Assembly (NCBI RefSeq): GCF_023555415.1
Contig: NZ_JAKRYL010000001.1
Span: 1-64,000 of the forward strand
Length of the DNA stretch: 64,000 nucleotides
Direction of reading: 5' to 3'
DNA from: Halalkalibacter alkaliphilus
GTDB lineage: Bacteria; Bacillota; Bacilli; Bacillales; Bacillaceae_D
The notes under the pieces are model-generated. The model did not search any database and was not told where the DNA came from. It saw nothing but the letters and a program-made list of their open reading frames with translations. The translations under genes and the position numbers were made by a program. Positions within the stretch are counted from its first letter, which is position 1. The number at the start of each line of letters is the position of its first letter. Shown here in pieces: positions 53,881-63,346 of this stretch.

Positions 53881-55876
53881 ATTCTCCACTCCTTATTAAA
53901 TGAAACACTTGATCCGCAGTATGGCAATTCACTATTTCTTCTAGCATTGATTCAGAATCAAATACTTGATATAGGTCTGATAACACGTGTTTCACACTTA
54001 CATCTTCTTTAAAATTCATGGCTATTAGAAAGATGATTCTTACGGGATCTTTCCCCCAATTAACATCATTATTAAGAACTGCTATAACCACTTTTGGTGT
54101 ATTCACATTTTCATAGCCACCGTGTGGAATTGCTACATAGTTTCCAAGTGATGTAGGAGCTATGTTCTCCCTCTTTATTAGAGATTCTTTAAATTCACTA
54201 TTTACATAGCCTCTTTTTTCAAGCTGTTCACACAAAAAATCTAAAATATCTTGTTTGTTATCAAAATCTAAATCTGTGTATATGAGATCTTTATCTACTA
54301 CTTTTACCATATTAGGACAACTAATTTTTTTGTTATGGGTAGTAAATAGAAAGTCCGAAAAGAAATTATTGATATTTTTAATGTCCTTTTTACTTACCAA
54401 CGACGAGATGACAATGACTGGTTTTGTATTAATTTCTAACGGAACGGTAGAAATGATAAATTCAATATCATCTGTATTTATGTTTTCTATGTGACTGATT
54501 GATACTACATCCTTAACTTCCACTTGTGGAACATATCTCTTTATTCGATTGGCTATTAATTGAGACGTCCCCATTCCTCCTGGACAGACAACGATAACTT
54601 TTTTGGCTGTCACAAGTCTTTCAAAAGCCGCTTGAAAATGAAGAGCAATATATCCAATTTCATCCTCATTAACTTTTAATCCATACCTAGTTTCTAGGTT
54701 AGAGCAAACGAGCCATGTAAGTCCAAACGTTGCTGAATATTCACTTTTTATCTCATCCAGTATTGGATTGTTAATTTGTATTGAATACTTCAACCGATTT
54801 ACCATTGGTTTAAAGTGCATCAATAAACCTAGGTAAAGTTCTTGGTCATTACTCAAATCAATATTTGAAGTTTTAGAAGAAAGTGATATTAATTCACCAA
54901 CTAAATCTTTTATATGATCATCCACATTATTAATAAAATGTTGCGTATTATTGAGTAACATTTCTTTTTCAACACCTGAACTCATCAAATATTGATTGAT
55001 GTAAATAACTTCACTTTGTATTACCTCAATTTGAAACTCCTTGCTAATTTCACGAGCCATGGACTCTGCAATTAAGTAAGTATCCGTTGATTGATGTTCA
55101 CCTATTTTCACTTGCTTCTTACTTGCATAAAGTTTATTACCATTTCTTACTCTTCTAATTAAAATAAGAATATGAGTTAATAAATTTGTATAATACGGCT
55201 CGCTTATTTTATACGTTAGCTTTTTTTCTGCATTAGCGATCATTGTTTCTACGGTTGTTATTTCTTGTTTATCAAACATTTTAGATAATCCTAAATACGA
55301 AGATCTATCTAACCTACTTTTCATACCCTGTTCTTTATCTTCTTCTTTAAAATCTACCGCTAACAAATTAGTAACAATACTAGCTATTGCGTTTCTAATT
55401 GCTATTTCCTTCCCTACAATTCTTGTACCTTCACGATTTCGAACAAGTTTGATTCCATATTCACTAATCCATTCTTCAATTTTATCTAAATCTTTCACAA
55501 TTGATGTTTTGCTTACCATATATTCCTCAGAAAGCTTTTGAAGCGATAGTGTTTGCTGCGAGTAAAAAAGTTTCGAAAAAATATTAATTCTTCTCATCTC
55601 TATTGATAGAGGGTCAAAATTTTCCTTATTCTCATTCACTCCATTCAGAATCAGCATTTTTTCGTCTTGATTAGCATTTACCTTAATTCCTGAACCAGGT
55701 TTCTTTTGAAGCACTACATTTTGTTCATTTAGAAACAATTTTATATTCCCTAAATCGTTATGGACGGTTCTTTCAGAAACCCCCATTTTTCTTGAGTAGA
55801 ATTCAATCGTTTTATAATCGGATTCACTAACTAATAAGTTAACTAACTTTTTTTGGCGCTTCGTTAGACTATTCAT
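53870..55876 (-). CDS. PRD-containing transcriptional regulator (MtlR/BglG-type activator)
   Basis: 668 residues. Order: DeoR-like wHTH (KRQKKLVNLLVSESDY onward, 5-50), Mga-like wHTH (about 95-150), PRD1 (about 200-305) and PRD2 (about 315-425, His354 and His413), a IIB-Gat-like domain with Cys431 in VIVVCPGGMGTSQL, and a IIA-like domain with His584 in AIPHGGYE. Such activators are tuned by phosphorylation from HPr and the cognate IIB. It is the first gene of the PTS operon and should activate it. GGGGGG precedes the ATG. Confidence 0.92.
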   Translation of the reverse strand: MNSLTKRQKKLVNLLVSESDYKTIEFYSRKMGVSERTVHNDLGNIKLFLNEQNVVLQKKPGSGIKVNANQDEKMLILNGVNENKENFDPLSIEMRRINIFSKLFYSQQTLSLQKLSEEYMVSKTSIVKDLDKIEEWISEYGIKLVRNREGTRIVGKEIAIRNAIASIVTNLLAVDFKEEDKEQGMKSRLDRSSYLGLSKMFDKQEITTVETMIANAEKKLTYKISEPYYTNLLTHILILIRRVRNGNKLYASKKQVKIGEHQSTDTYLIAESMAREISKEFQIEVIQSEVIYINQYLMSSGVEKEMLLNNTQHFINNVDDHIKDLVGELISLSSKTSNIDLSNDQELYLGLLMHFKPMVNRLKYSIQINNPILDEIKSEYSATFGLTWLVCSNLETRYGLKVNEDEIGYIALHFQAAFERLVTAKKVIVVCPGGMGTSQLIANRIKRYVPQVEVKDVVSISHIENINTDDIEFIISTVPLEINTKPVIVISSLVSKKDIKNINNFFSDFLFTTHNKKISCPNMVKVVDKDLIYTDLDFDNKQDILDFLCEQLEKRGYVNSEFKESLIKRENIAPTSLGNYVAIPHGGYENVNTPKVVIAVLNNDVNWGKDPVRIIFLIAMNFKEDVSVKHVLSDLYQVFDSESMLEEIVNCHTADQVFHLIRSGEYGH

Positions 55877-56022
55877 TCTTCCCCCCCTGTAAAGAAATTC
55901 ACTAAGATAAAGGATTAGGCTGTAGGAAATTCGAAATTCAAATTTGGTATATATTCTAATAAAAACTTGCTTAATCCTCTTAAATCTTGAAGTATGTTTC
56001 TGTAATTAAACTATAGCAAATG

Positions 56023-56036
56023 TGTAAGCGCTTAAA
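56023..56036. promoter_or_regulatory. cre-like site between the PTS regulator and PHP genes
   Basis: TGTAAGCGCTTAAA matches the CcpA cre consensus TGWAANCGNTNWCA in all but one conserved position. It sits in the divergent promoter region and fits glucose repression of an alternative-sugar PTS. Confidence 0.65.
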
Positions 56037-56184
56037 TATAACAAGCTGTTGCAACTTCACTCATGAACAAATGTGACTTATTTAAATTTTCTGAATGTAA
56101 CATTGAGTTTTTGCTCATTTTATATTAGAGTTATAACACTTTAAAAGATTAAAATGGGTATTAACAGAGGAGGTATTTAAGGTT

Positions 56185-56973
56185 ATGTATTTTTTAGATT
56201 TCCACAATCATACGAATCATTCATTTGATTCCCAAGCTGTCATGGAAGAGGTCTGTAAAGTTGCAATTGGAAAAGGATTGAATGAAATTTGCTTCACTGA
56301 GCACTATTCCCTTAATCCTAAAGCACCTACGTATGGTCATATAGATCTTAACAACTACCTTTCCGATTTAAATTCGTGCCAGCTCAAGTTCCAGGGAGAA
56401 ATAAAAATCAAAAAAGGGATTGAAATTTGTGAACCTCATTTGTTAAAAGAACACTATTCTAAAACATTAAAACCATTAGAACTTGATGTGATTTTAGGCT
56501 CTGTTCATAACATAAGTAATAATAAATTACGAAAACGCTTAGAGGTACAGCAGGAAAAAGCATATATGGAATATTTTCAAGAGGTTTATGAGATGGTTAA
56601 AGAGGCTGATATAGATATAGTTGCCCATTTAGATTTAATGAAACGCTATGCTCACAAAGTGTATGGAACATACGATTTCATCGAACACAGAGAGATGATA
56701 GAAATTATTTTATCTAAAATAATCGATAGAAATATAGGAATTGAAATTAATACATCTGGTCTTAGAACTTCTTTAAATGAAACGTTGCCATCAATTGACG
56801 TTATTAGACTATACAAAAAATTAGGAGGAGAGATTTTGACAATAGGTTCAGATTCTCATGAACCCGATTCAATTGGGTCATATGTAAAAGAAGGGATCAA
56901 ACTAGCAAAAGAATTTGGTTTTAACTATATTTTCTCATTCGAAAAAAGAAAACCGATTCCTATTAAGATTTAA
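56185..56973 (+). CDS. PHP-domain phosphatase (HisJ-like)
   Basis: 262 residues. Metal-binding PHP motifs are visible: FHNHTNHSFDS at the N-terminus, CFTEHYS, GIEICEPH, GSVHNI, VAHLDLMKRY and SDSHEPDSIG. The fold is that of histidinol-phosphate phosphatase HisJ, but it is not near his genes. Facing the sugar PTS operon across a shared cre-like control region, it may dephosphorylate a sugar phosphate of that pathway. GAGGAGG lies upstream of the ATG. Confidence 0.87.
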   Translation: MYFLDFHNHTNHSFDSQAVMEEVCKVAIGKGLNEICFTEHYSLNPKAPTYGHIDLNNYLSDLNSCQLKFQGEIKIKKGIEICEPHLLKEHYSKTLKPLELDVILGSVHNISNNKLRKRLEVQQEKAYMEYFQEVYEMVKEADIDIVAHLDLMKRYAHKVYGTYDFIEHREMIEIILSKIIDRNIGIEINTSGLRTSLNETLPSIDVIRLYKKLGGEILTIGSDSHEPDSIGSYVKEGIKLAKEFGFNYIFSFEKRKPIPIKI

Positions 56974-57049
56974 TGAGATTATTTAAAATCTCCCTGCTTA
57001 TTCAACACAGTAAGACCAGAAATCTTCGTCCCTCACCAGAAAAACAACA

Positions 57050-57082
57050 AAGGCCTATGCATAAGTACATAGGCCTTCATTT
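57050..57082 (+). terminator. terminator after the PHP phosphatase gene
   Basis: AAGGCCTATG / CATAGGCCTT with an eight-base loop, followed by CATTT. Confidence 0.75.
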
Positions 57083-57236
57083 AATGCTGATGCTTCTCTC
57101 TCAGTTCTATCGGATACACTAGAATATCATCAAAGTAAGTAAGATAGTGATCATCTCATATCCTCTTTGCCGTGCCATGATATAATCTTCGTTAAGCTTA
57201 GCTGTATCGTCCTCTTATGCTATCCCCCAAGCTCAG

Positions 57237-60200
57237 TTACCCCATTAATATCTCACGAATATCCTCTTCTGTTAAGGCAACTGACCGTTGCTCTTCTGAA
57301 TCTACAATCTCCGAAATAAGATCTCTCTTCTTCTCCTGTAGCTCATTCATCTTTTCCTCAATCGTACCACGTGCTACTAGCTTTATAACCTTCACCCTTT
57401 TGTTCTGTCCCATTCTGTGCACTCGATCTGCCGCTTGTTCCTCGACCGCCGGATTCCACCAAAGATCATATAAGATAACGGTATCCGCCCCTGTCAGGTT
57501 CAGTCCAGTTCCCCCTGCTTTCAAGGAAATCAGGAACAGCTCTCTCTCCCCATCATTGAATCGCTGGCAAAGATCTAATCGTTCCTCTGATGGTGTCTGC
57601 CCATCCAGATAGAAATAAGTACGCCCTCTTAATGTGAGCTCTCTGCCAATTAGTTCAAGCATTTTGGTGAATTGGGAGAAGATCAGCACTCTTCTTCCTG
57701 CCTGTCTTGATTCTTCAACGATTTGCATGAGCTGCTCAAATTTCGCTGAGCTTCCCTTATAGCCGTCTACAAACAGAGCAGGATGACAGCAAATTTGGCG
57801 CAGCCTCGTTATTCCTGCTAATATTTTTATCCGATTTTTTCGCAGGGTATCTTTATCGAGGTGCTTGACTGTTTCGTGCCTGAGCTTTGCTAAATAAGCC
57901 AGATAGAGCTTCTTTTGTTCAGGTAGCAGTTCGGCTGATACAAGCGACTCCTCTTTCTCAGGCAACTCGGATAGCACATGCTCTTTCATTCTACGCAGTA
58001 AAAACGGGCGAACCCTTATAGCAATTTGTTTCCTCGTTAGCTGGCTGTATTCCTTTAATCCTTGGAATAGCTGAGGAAAGACGACATGATAAATCGACCA
58101 AAGTTCTTCAAGTGAATTTTCCACCGGGGTTCCTGTTAGTCCCAAGCGGTGTTTGGCCTTAATTCTTTTAACGGCACGAGCGGTTTGGGTTACCGGGTTT
58201 TTAAACGCCTGAGCTTCGTCAAAGAAAACCGTATGAAACATTTGCTTTTCATACCATTTTATATCCTGTCGGAGTAGCGGATAGGACGTAATGATGATAT
58301 CTTCTTTCGGATCTTTTAGAAGCCGTTCTCTTTCTTCTTTCTTTCCATCAATCACAACCGCTTGTAGTTCCGGTGCAAATTTCATGATTTCACGTAACCA
58401 GTTATACGTTAAGGAGGATGGACAAACAATTAGTACGGGTTGTCCGCTTTCGCGAATACGCGGAAGCTCTGATACGATGAAGGTAATGCTTTGCACCGTT
58501 TTTCCAAGCCCCATGTCATCAGCTAGAACACCTCCAAAGCCATAGCTTGCGAGTGTCTTCATCCATTGATACCCGCGTTTTTGATAGTCTCGTAATACTG
58601 ACTCGAAGTTTATCGGTACCTCATATTCTACATTTCCAGGATTCAGCAGCTGATCAAGAAATTGACGAAGTGATTCCTCAGCCTTGAAAACATCGCTGTC
58701 CTCAATGGAATCAAGAAATTTGAGTCCTTGTGCGATAGGGACATTCAAACTAGCTTCCCAGTCTGAATCTTGAGGCGGAACGGCATTCAAGAAACGCTGA
58801 ATTTCTTCCATTTCTCTTGTCTCAAGCGACAGGAGCGATCCATTTTGAAGACGGTAATATTTGCGCTTCTCCTCTAATGCGGCTAACATCTCCTTAATCT
58901 CATGGTCTGCCACCCCATTCATCTCAAATGTAAATGCCAGCCAATTGGTTCTATCCTTTTGATTGACCTTCACTCTTATTTTCGGAAACGCGTTCTTTTT
59001 AAAGATGCGGTTTCGTACAGCCGTTGTCGCATAGATTTGGACTTGTTGTTTAAGCTTCGGAACGACATGGTATAAAAATTCATACTCAAGCAACTCATTT
59101 TGCATGAAATAACCGCCATCTGTTTTTGAAAACCCGCTTTGCTCCATTAATTGCAGGATTTCCTCTTCTTTTTCCAAATCTCTAATCACCATCGGCCCTT
59201 TGGCAATGTCTCGGCTTTCTAATGGTTGAATCATAATATTTTCATAATGAAATTCTAGTCCTGCAAGCAGTCGGTTTCTCAAACGATCCAAGTAAAGCTT
59301 GGCAACAAGTGGAGCTTTCAACATCTGAGACAACGTTTTTGAAAGGTGGACCTCACCAATTTTTTTCAGGCCAGGCACGATTTCAGTAAGAAAAAAATCA
59401 ATTTGTCCCTGTGGAATCGGAACATGATTGTTACTTGGGGACGCTAGCATTTGCTTTAATTCAAATAATCGCTCGCAATCTTTTTCCTCTAACTGAAACA
59501 CTTTCCCCTCACACAACACCACATGATAAAGTGGCAAAACACTCATTCGTTCAAAACCTTTGATCGCCAATTGATAATCGGGACCCTCGGTTTCTTCAAG
59601 GGTAAACTGGATAGGAGGTGCTCCATCCACCAGTTTGAATCGTTTAAATGCATGTCCATCATGCATAAGCGAAATGAATGGGGCTTTTGAGAATAAAGGG
59701 ATAAGGTCCTCCCAAGAGGATGGTGGAATCAGTAATGTCTGATTCGTATTGGTAACCTCAGGCATTGCTTCGAGAAAGGCTTTTTCATCATGAATGATCC
59801 GAATAAGCTGTTGGATAATGGCATCTGTTTCCTTTGAAAAACAGTGAATGTTTGGCTCATAGGTACCTACACTAGGCTTGCCTTGTTTCACATTTACTAG
59901 AAACTCGCGTATGTATGGTACTTTTGTCTTTTTGATCTCAACTTCTATTCCAAGCAAGGGCTGATTCTGTCCGTACAAAACAGGTTTAATGGTAAACCTG
60001 ACAGTCAGAACTTCTCTTTTTTCAAAATAACGTTTCTGTCCCCTTGTTTGTGTTGGTTTTTCTTGAAAAAGAGAGATGAAGTCTTTTGTTAACTCACCAT
60101 AGGCAGCTGAATCATCTTGTACACTTAAAGGGGATGTTTCTTGTCGTTGCAGATCATAAAGCGAAAGTAAAACTGCTGCGATATGCTGGCAGCTTTTTTG

Positions 60201-60425
60201 AAAGTTGGCTAATGTAGGACAAGTGCATGTCATCTGAATGTTCCCAGCTTCTCCTTTTTCAATGGTGACACGAAAGTCTTCCTTCCCACTAACGGTAGCT
60301 TCACAGAAATCAGGTCTATACTCTTGAAATGTCACTTTATTGGAGCGATAAAAAGAGTCCCCTTTTTTATAGGAGACCATACCGCATAATTCTTTAATCA
60401 TCTTGTGAGTTAGTTTCATCTCCAT
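57237..60425 (-). CDS. SNF2-family helicase with N-terminal SWIM zinc finger
   Basis: 1062 residues. SWIM finger (CTCPTLANFQKSCQHIA, about 67-83), a long SNF2-associated bacterial region (about 150-580), then the SNF2 ATPase: Walker A DDMGLGKTVQ at about 638, DEAQ box near 736, LTGTPVENSLEELWSIYH, and the helicase C lobe with IFSQFTKMLELI, LISLKAGGTGLNLT and DRVHRMGQNKRVKV. It is a double-stranded DNA translocase, probably remodelling protein-DNA or RNA-polymerase complexes like RapA. It stands alone between the PTS region and ilvA. Confidence 0.93.
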   Translation of the reverse strand: MEMKLTHKMIKELCGMVSYKKGDSFYRSNKVTFQEYRPDFCEATVSGKEDFRVTIEKGEAGNIQMTCTCPTLANFQKSCQHIAAVLLSLYDLQRQETSPLSVQDDSAAYGELTKDFISLFQEKPTQTRGQKRYFEKREVLTVRFTIKPVLYGQNQPLLGIEVEIKKTKVPYIREFLVNVKQGKPSVGTYEPNIHCFSKETDAIIQQLIRIIHDEKAFLEAMPEVTNTNQTLLIPPSSWEDLIPLFSKAPFISLMHDGHAFKRFKLVDGAPPIQFTLEETEGPDYQLAIKGFERMSVLPLYHVVLCEGKVFQLEEKDCERLFELKQMLASPSNNHVPIPQGQIDFFLTEIVPGLKKIGEVHLSKTLSQMLKAPLVAKLYLDRLRNRLLAGLEFHYENIMIQPLESRDIAKGPMVIRDLEKEEEILQLMEQSGFSKTDGGYFMQNELLEYEFLYHVVPKLKQQVQIYATTAVRNRIFKKNAFPKIRVKVNQKDRTNWLAFTFEMNGVADHEIKEMLAALEEKRKYYRLQNGSLLSLETREMEEIQRFLNAVPPQDSDWEASLNVPIAQGLKFLDSIEDSDVFKAEESLRQFLDQLLNPGNVEYEVPINFESVLRDYQKRGYQWMKTLASYGFGGVLADDMGLGKTVQSITFIVSELPRIRESGQPVLIVCPSSLTYNWLREIMKFAPELQAVVIDGKKEERERLLKDPKEDIIITSYPLLRQDIKWYEKQMFHTVFFDEAQAFKNPVTQTARAVKRIKAKHRLGLTGTPVENSLEELWSIYHVVFPQLFQGLKEYSQLTRKQIAIRVRPFLLRRMKEHVLSELPEKEESLVSAELLPEQKKLYLAYLAKLRHETVKHLDKDTLRKNRIKILAGITRLRQICCHPALFVDGYKGSSAKFEQLMQIVEESRQAGRRVLIFSQFTKMLELIGRELTLRGRTYFYLDGQTPSEERLDLCQRFNDGERELFLISLKAGGTGLNLTGADTVILYDLWWNPAVEEQAADRVHRMGQNKRVKVIKLVARGTIEEKMNELQEKKRDLISEIVDSEEQRSVALTEEDIREILMG

Positions 60426-60680
60426 GACTTCCGCTCTCTTCTTTAATTTGGTCTTACATAAACCCTATCACAATTTTGATAAGCAAAAAAGATTTAAGCT
60501 TATGGCACTATTATGAATAAGTCTCTCTATGAGCTTTAGTAACCTTACTTAAGCAGTTAATGACTTGAATCAGACCTTAGCAGAAATGTATCAATATTGT
60601 TGCGAATAACCTTTTTCCTCCTGTAAAAACTAACATAATACTAGTTCAACTGATTTAAAGCATAACTAGGAGGGGCACAA

Positions 60681-61886
60681 ATGGTTTCATTAAACGATAT
60701 TGTAACAGCTCAGGAAAAGATGGCGGGAATCGTACATAAAACTCCATTAGACTACTCACTAACCTTTAGTGAATATTCGGATAACGATATTTACTTAAAG
60801 CTTGAGAATTTGCAAAAGACAGGTTCCTTTAAAGTACGCGGCTCCTACAATAAAATGATTTCATTGAGAAAAGATGAATTAAAAAATGGGGTCGTTGCTG
60901 CTTCTGCAGGAAATCATGCACAGGGTGTTGCTTATGCAAGTAGGATGCTTGGCATCCCTTCTACCATTATCATGCCAGCAGGGGCTCCATTAAGCAAAGT
61001 ACAAGCAACAAAAGAATATGGTGCAAATGTTGAATTAAAAGGAGCTGTATTTGATGAAGCCCTTGCCTATGCCCTAAATTTAAAAGATCAATCGGGCGCT
61101 GCTTTTGTTCATGCCTTTGATGATGAAGCTGTCATCGCTGGGCAAGGAACGGTTGGACTTGAAATTATGGAACAGATTTCTGAAGTCGATGCCATTGTCT
61201 GCCCAATCGGAGGTGGCGGGTTAATTGCTGGACTCGCAGCAGCAGTGAAAGAAAAAAATCCATCTATACAAGTGTACGGAGTCGAAGCAGCGGCTTGTCC
61301 GAGTATGGCACAGTCGCTTTTGGAAATGGAACCAATCACAGTCGATGCTAGTCCAACGATGGCAGATGGGATTGCCGTCAAAAGGCCAGGTCAACACACC
61401 TTTCCGTTAGTTCAACGATACGTGGATGACATGCTCACTGTTGATGAAACAGAAATTGCTCGAACGATGCTTATGCTACTTGAGAGGAACAAACTACTTG
61501 TAGAAGGGTCAGGCGCAGTTTCACTAGCTGCCCTGTTAAATCAAAAGCTTCCTATTAAAAACAAGAAAGTTGTACCCGTTATCAGTGGAGGAAACGTGGA
61601 TGTAAGTTTTATTTCTAGAATTATTGAAAGAGGTATGGTTGAGGCCGGACGCTTCATGCGTTTCAATACTATTCTCAAAGATAAACCTGGAAACCTTGAA
61701 AAGGTGTTACAGGTTGTGACAGAACACCAAGGAAATATATTAGATATCTCCTTTAGCCACATGGGGGATAAAATTTATCCGAGCTATGCCCAATTATCCA
61801 TTTCTGTTGAAACAAGAGATCGGCACCACATAGAAGAAATCATAAACGCATTGCAGCAGAAAGGGTACACAGCGGAATTGATCTAA
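60681..61886 (+). CDS. ilvA: threonine dehydratase (threonine ammonia-lyase) with C-terminal ACT-like domain
   Basis: 401 residues. PLP-binding Lys51 in TGSFKVRGSYNK, the Ser-Asn SAGNHAQGVAYA loop and the Gly-rich IGGGGLIAGLA phosphate cup are visible, then a single ACT-type domain (about 325-400) rather than the two of classical IlvA. It deaminates threonine to 2-oxobutyrate, the precursor of isoleucine; a catabolic TdcB-like role is also possible. AGGAGGGG precedes the ATG. Monocistronic. Confidence 0.93.
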   Translation: MVSLNDIVTAQEKMAGIVHKTPLDYSLTFSEYSDNDIYLKLENLQKTGSFKVRGSYNKMISLRKDELKNGVVAASAGNHAQGVAYASRMLGIPSTIIMPAGAPLSKVQATKEYGANVELKGAVFDEALAYALNLKDQSGAAFVHAFDDEAVIAGQGTVGLEIMEQISEVDAIVCPIGGGGLIAGLAAAVKEKNPSIQVYGVEAAACPSMAQSLLEMEPITVDASPTMADGIAVKRPGQHTFPLVQRYVDDMLTVDETEIARTMLMLLERNKLLVEGSGAVSLAALLNQKLPIKNKKVVPVISGGNVDVSFISRIIERGMVEAGRFMRFNTILKDKPGNLEKVLQVVTEHQGNILDISFSHMGDKIYPSYAQLSISVETRDRHHIEEIINALQQKGYTAELI

Positions 61887-61898
61887 ATTCGATAAAAG

Positions 61899-61931
61899 AG
61901 GGACATCAGGGACAGTTCATTCATTGTCCCT
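61899..61931. repeat. GGGACA hairpin after the threonine dehydratase gene
   Basis: AGGGACA occurs twice (61899-61905 and 61908-61914) and pairs with TGTCCCT (61925-61931). It belongs to the GGGACA-type short intergenic repeats common in Bacillus and may be a terminator. Confidence 0.5.
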
Positions 61932-62038
61932 AATAAATCTCTATAAATCGTTCGTTCAATTCGTTTCGCACCTTTCATCTAACACGTTAGACTTATGATT
62001 TCCATTGGCATTCACCTTCTCTTTTTCAATTTCCATTT

Positions 62039-63124
62039 CTATTCATTTAATTCTGAAATCGAAATTCGATATAGCTTATCGTCATTCTCCTGTGGTGCAC
62101 CGCGCCCATCTGTATTATTACTAACGAAATAAAGGAAATTATCCTCTATGAAAATATCCCGAATTCTACCTAGTCCAGTTATTACTTCTCGTTGTTCACC
62201 TGTTTCAAGGTCAAATTCTAATACAGCAGATCCTCTTAATGCGGCAACATACAATTTACCATTATAATAGTCCATTCCAGATGGAGCCCAAGTGTCTGCC
62301 TCACCTGAAGTGAATAGTGGTGAAACCATCCCTTCTTGTTCCTCATCGCCTTCAATAATCGGCCAGCCGTAATTTTGACCAGCTTCGATTAAGTTGACCT
62401 CATCATTTGCTCGGCTGCCGTGCTCACTTGAATAGAATGTACCATCAGACGACCAGGTAATGCCTTGGGGATTTCGGTGTCCATAACTATACACATAGGA
62501 ATCTGGAAATGGATTATCACTTGGAATGGAGCCATCAAGATTCATTCGTAAAATCTTTCCACCTAGTGAATCAAGATCTTGTGCGATACTCGGTTCAGAC
62601 GCATCACCAGTTGTTGCGTAAAGCATTCCATCGGGGCCGATTTTAAGCCTTCCGCCATGATGGTACGTACCACTTGGGATATGATCGAGAAGCAAACTCT
62701 CTTCCCTCCAAATGTTATCTTCCAAACGGAGGGTTACAATACGGTTAAATTGTCCAGAGTCATCTACATATGTATAGTTAGCATAAGCTAGATTTGATTC
62801 AGAAAAGTCGGGGGCAAGCACAAATCCTAATAATCCTGCCTCGGGGGCTGTTGAAATATCTTGCTTAAGTTCTACGCTTTGTCGTTCCACTTCTCCATTT
62901 TCCAATTTTATGATGGATCCTGGTCTTTCTGTTAAGTAGAAAGTATGATCACGCTTTTCTATTGACCAAGGAATTTCAAGATTTTCTGCAATCACTTCTA
63001 ACTCTTCATTCCCCTGCTCATTTGAAGCAGTTTGCTCGTTGTCTATTGCATTTTGTTGTTCATTTGATGAACAGCCAACGAGCAGGGAAACGAATAATAA
63101 ATATATACCTAAATTTATTTTCAT
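62039..63124 (-). CDS. PQQ-dependent sugar dehydrogenase-like lipoprotein (soluble GDH/YliI family)
   Basis: 361 residues. Lipobox LLVGCSS (Cys18), an acidic and Gln-rich linker, then the six-bladed propeller: ENLEIPWSIE, GLLGFVLAPDF, TYHHGGRLKIGPDGMLYATTG, SYGHRNPQGITW with the catalytic-type His, SSEHGSRANDEVN and APSGMDYYNG. Relatives are the soluble glucose dehydrogenase and E. coli YliI. Whether it binds PQQ here is uncertain, since many Bacilli do not make it. The ribosome site is weak (AAAGG). Confidence 0.88.
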   Translation of the reverse strand: MKINLGIYLLFVSLLVGCSSNEQQNAIDNEQTASNEQGNEELEVIAENLEIPWSIEKRDHTFYLTERPGSIIKLENGEVERQSVELKQDISTAPEAGLLGFVLAPDFSESNLAYANYTYVDDSGQFNRIVTLRLEDNIWREESLLLDHIPSGTYHHGGRLKIGPDGMLYATTGDASEPSIAQDLDSLGGKILRMNLDGSIPSDNPFPDSYVYSYGHRNPQGITWSSDGTFYSSEHGSRANDEVNLIEAGQNYGWPIIEGDEEQEGMVSPLFTSGEADTWAPSGMDYYNGKLYVAALRGSAVLEFDLETGEQREVITGLGRIRDIFIEDNFLYFVSNNTDGRGAPQENDDKLYRISISELNE

Positions 63125-63246
63125 CCTTTATCTCATCTCCTATTGGGTTTCTATTGATTGATGTCTTTTATAGTTAAGTTGGACATGAAGTAAGGTCTAT
63201 AAATTAAGCCAACATATTCTTTAATAAAAAGGATACCCAAAAAGAG

Positions 63247-63282
63247 GGCACTGAAAAAGGAGAAACGCCCTTTTTCAGTGCC
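63247..63282. terminator. terminator hairpin of the AAAGGT/ACCTTT repeat family, copy 4
   Basis: A perfect 14-bp stem, GGCACTGAAAAAGG / CCTTTTTCAGTGCC, with loop AGAAACGC. It lies just after the alcohol dehydrogenase gene. It is nearly the same stem as at 34001-34043. Confidence 0.8.
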
Positions 63283-63346
63283 TCCCCCCAAAAAAAGGCT
63301 TTTAGGACACCTTAAAAATACTTTGAAAACCAACCTTTGACGTAAC

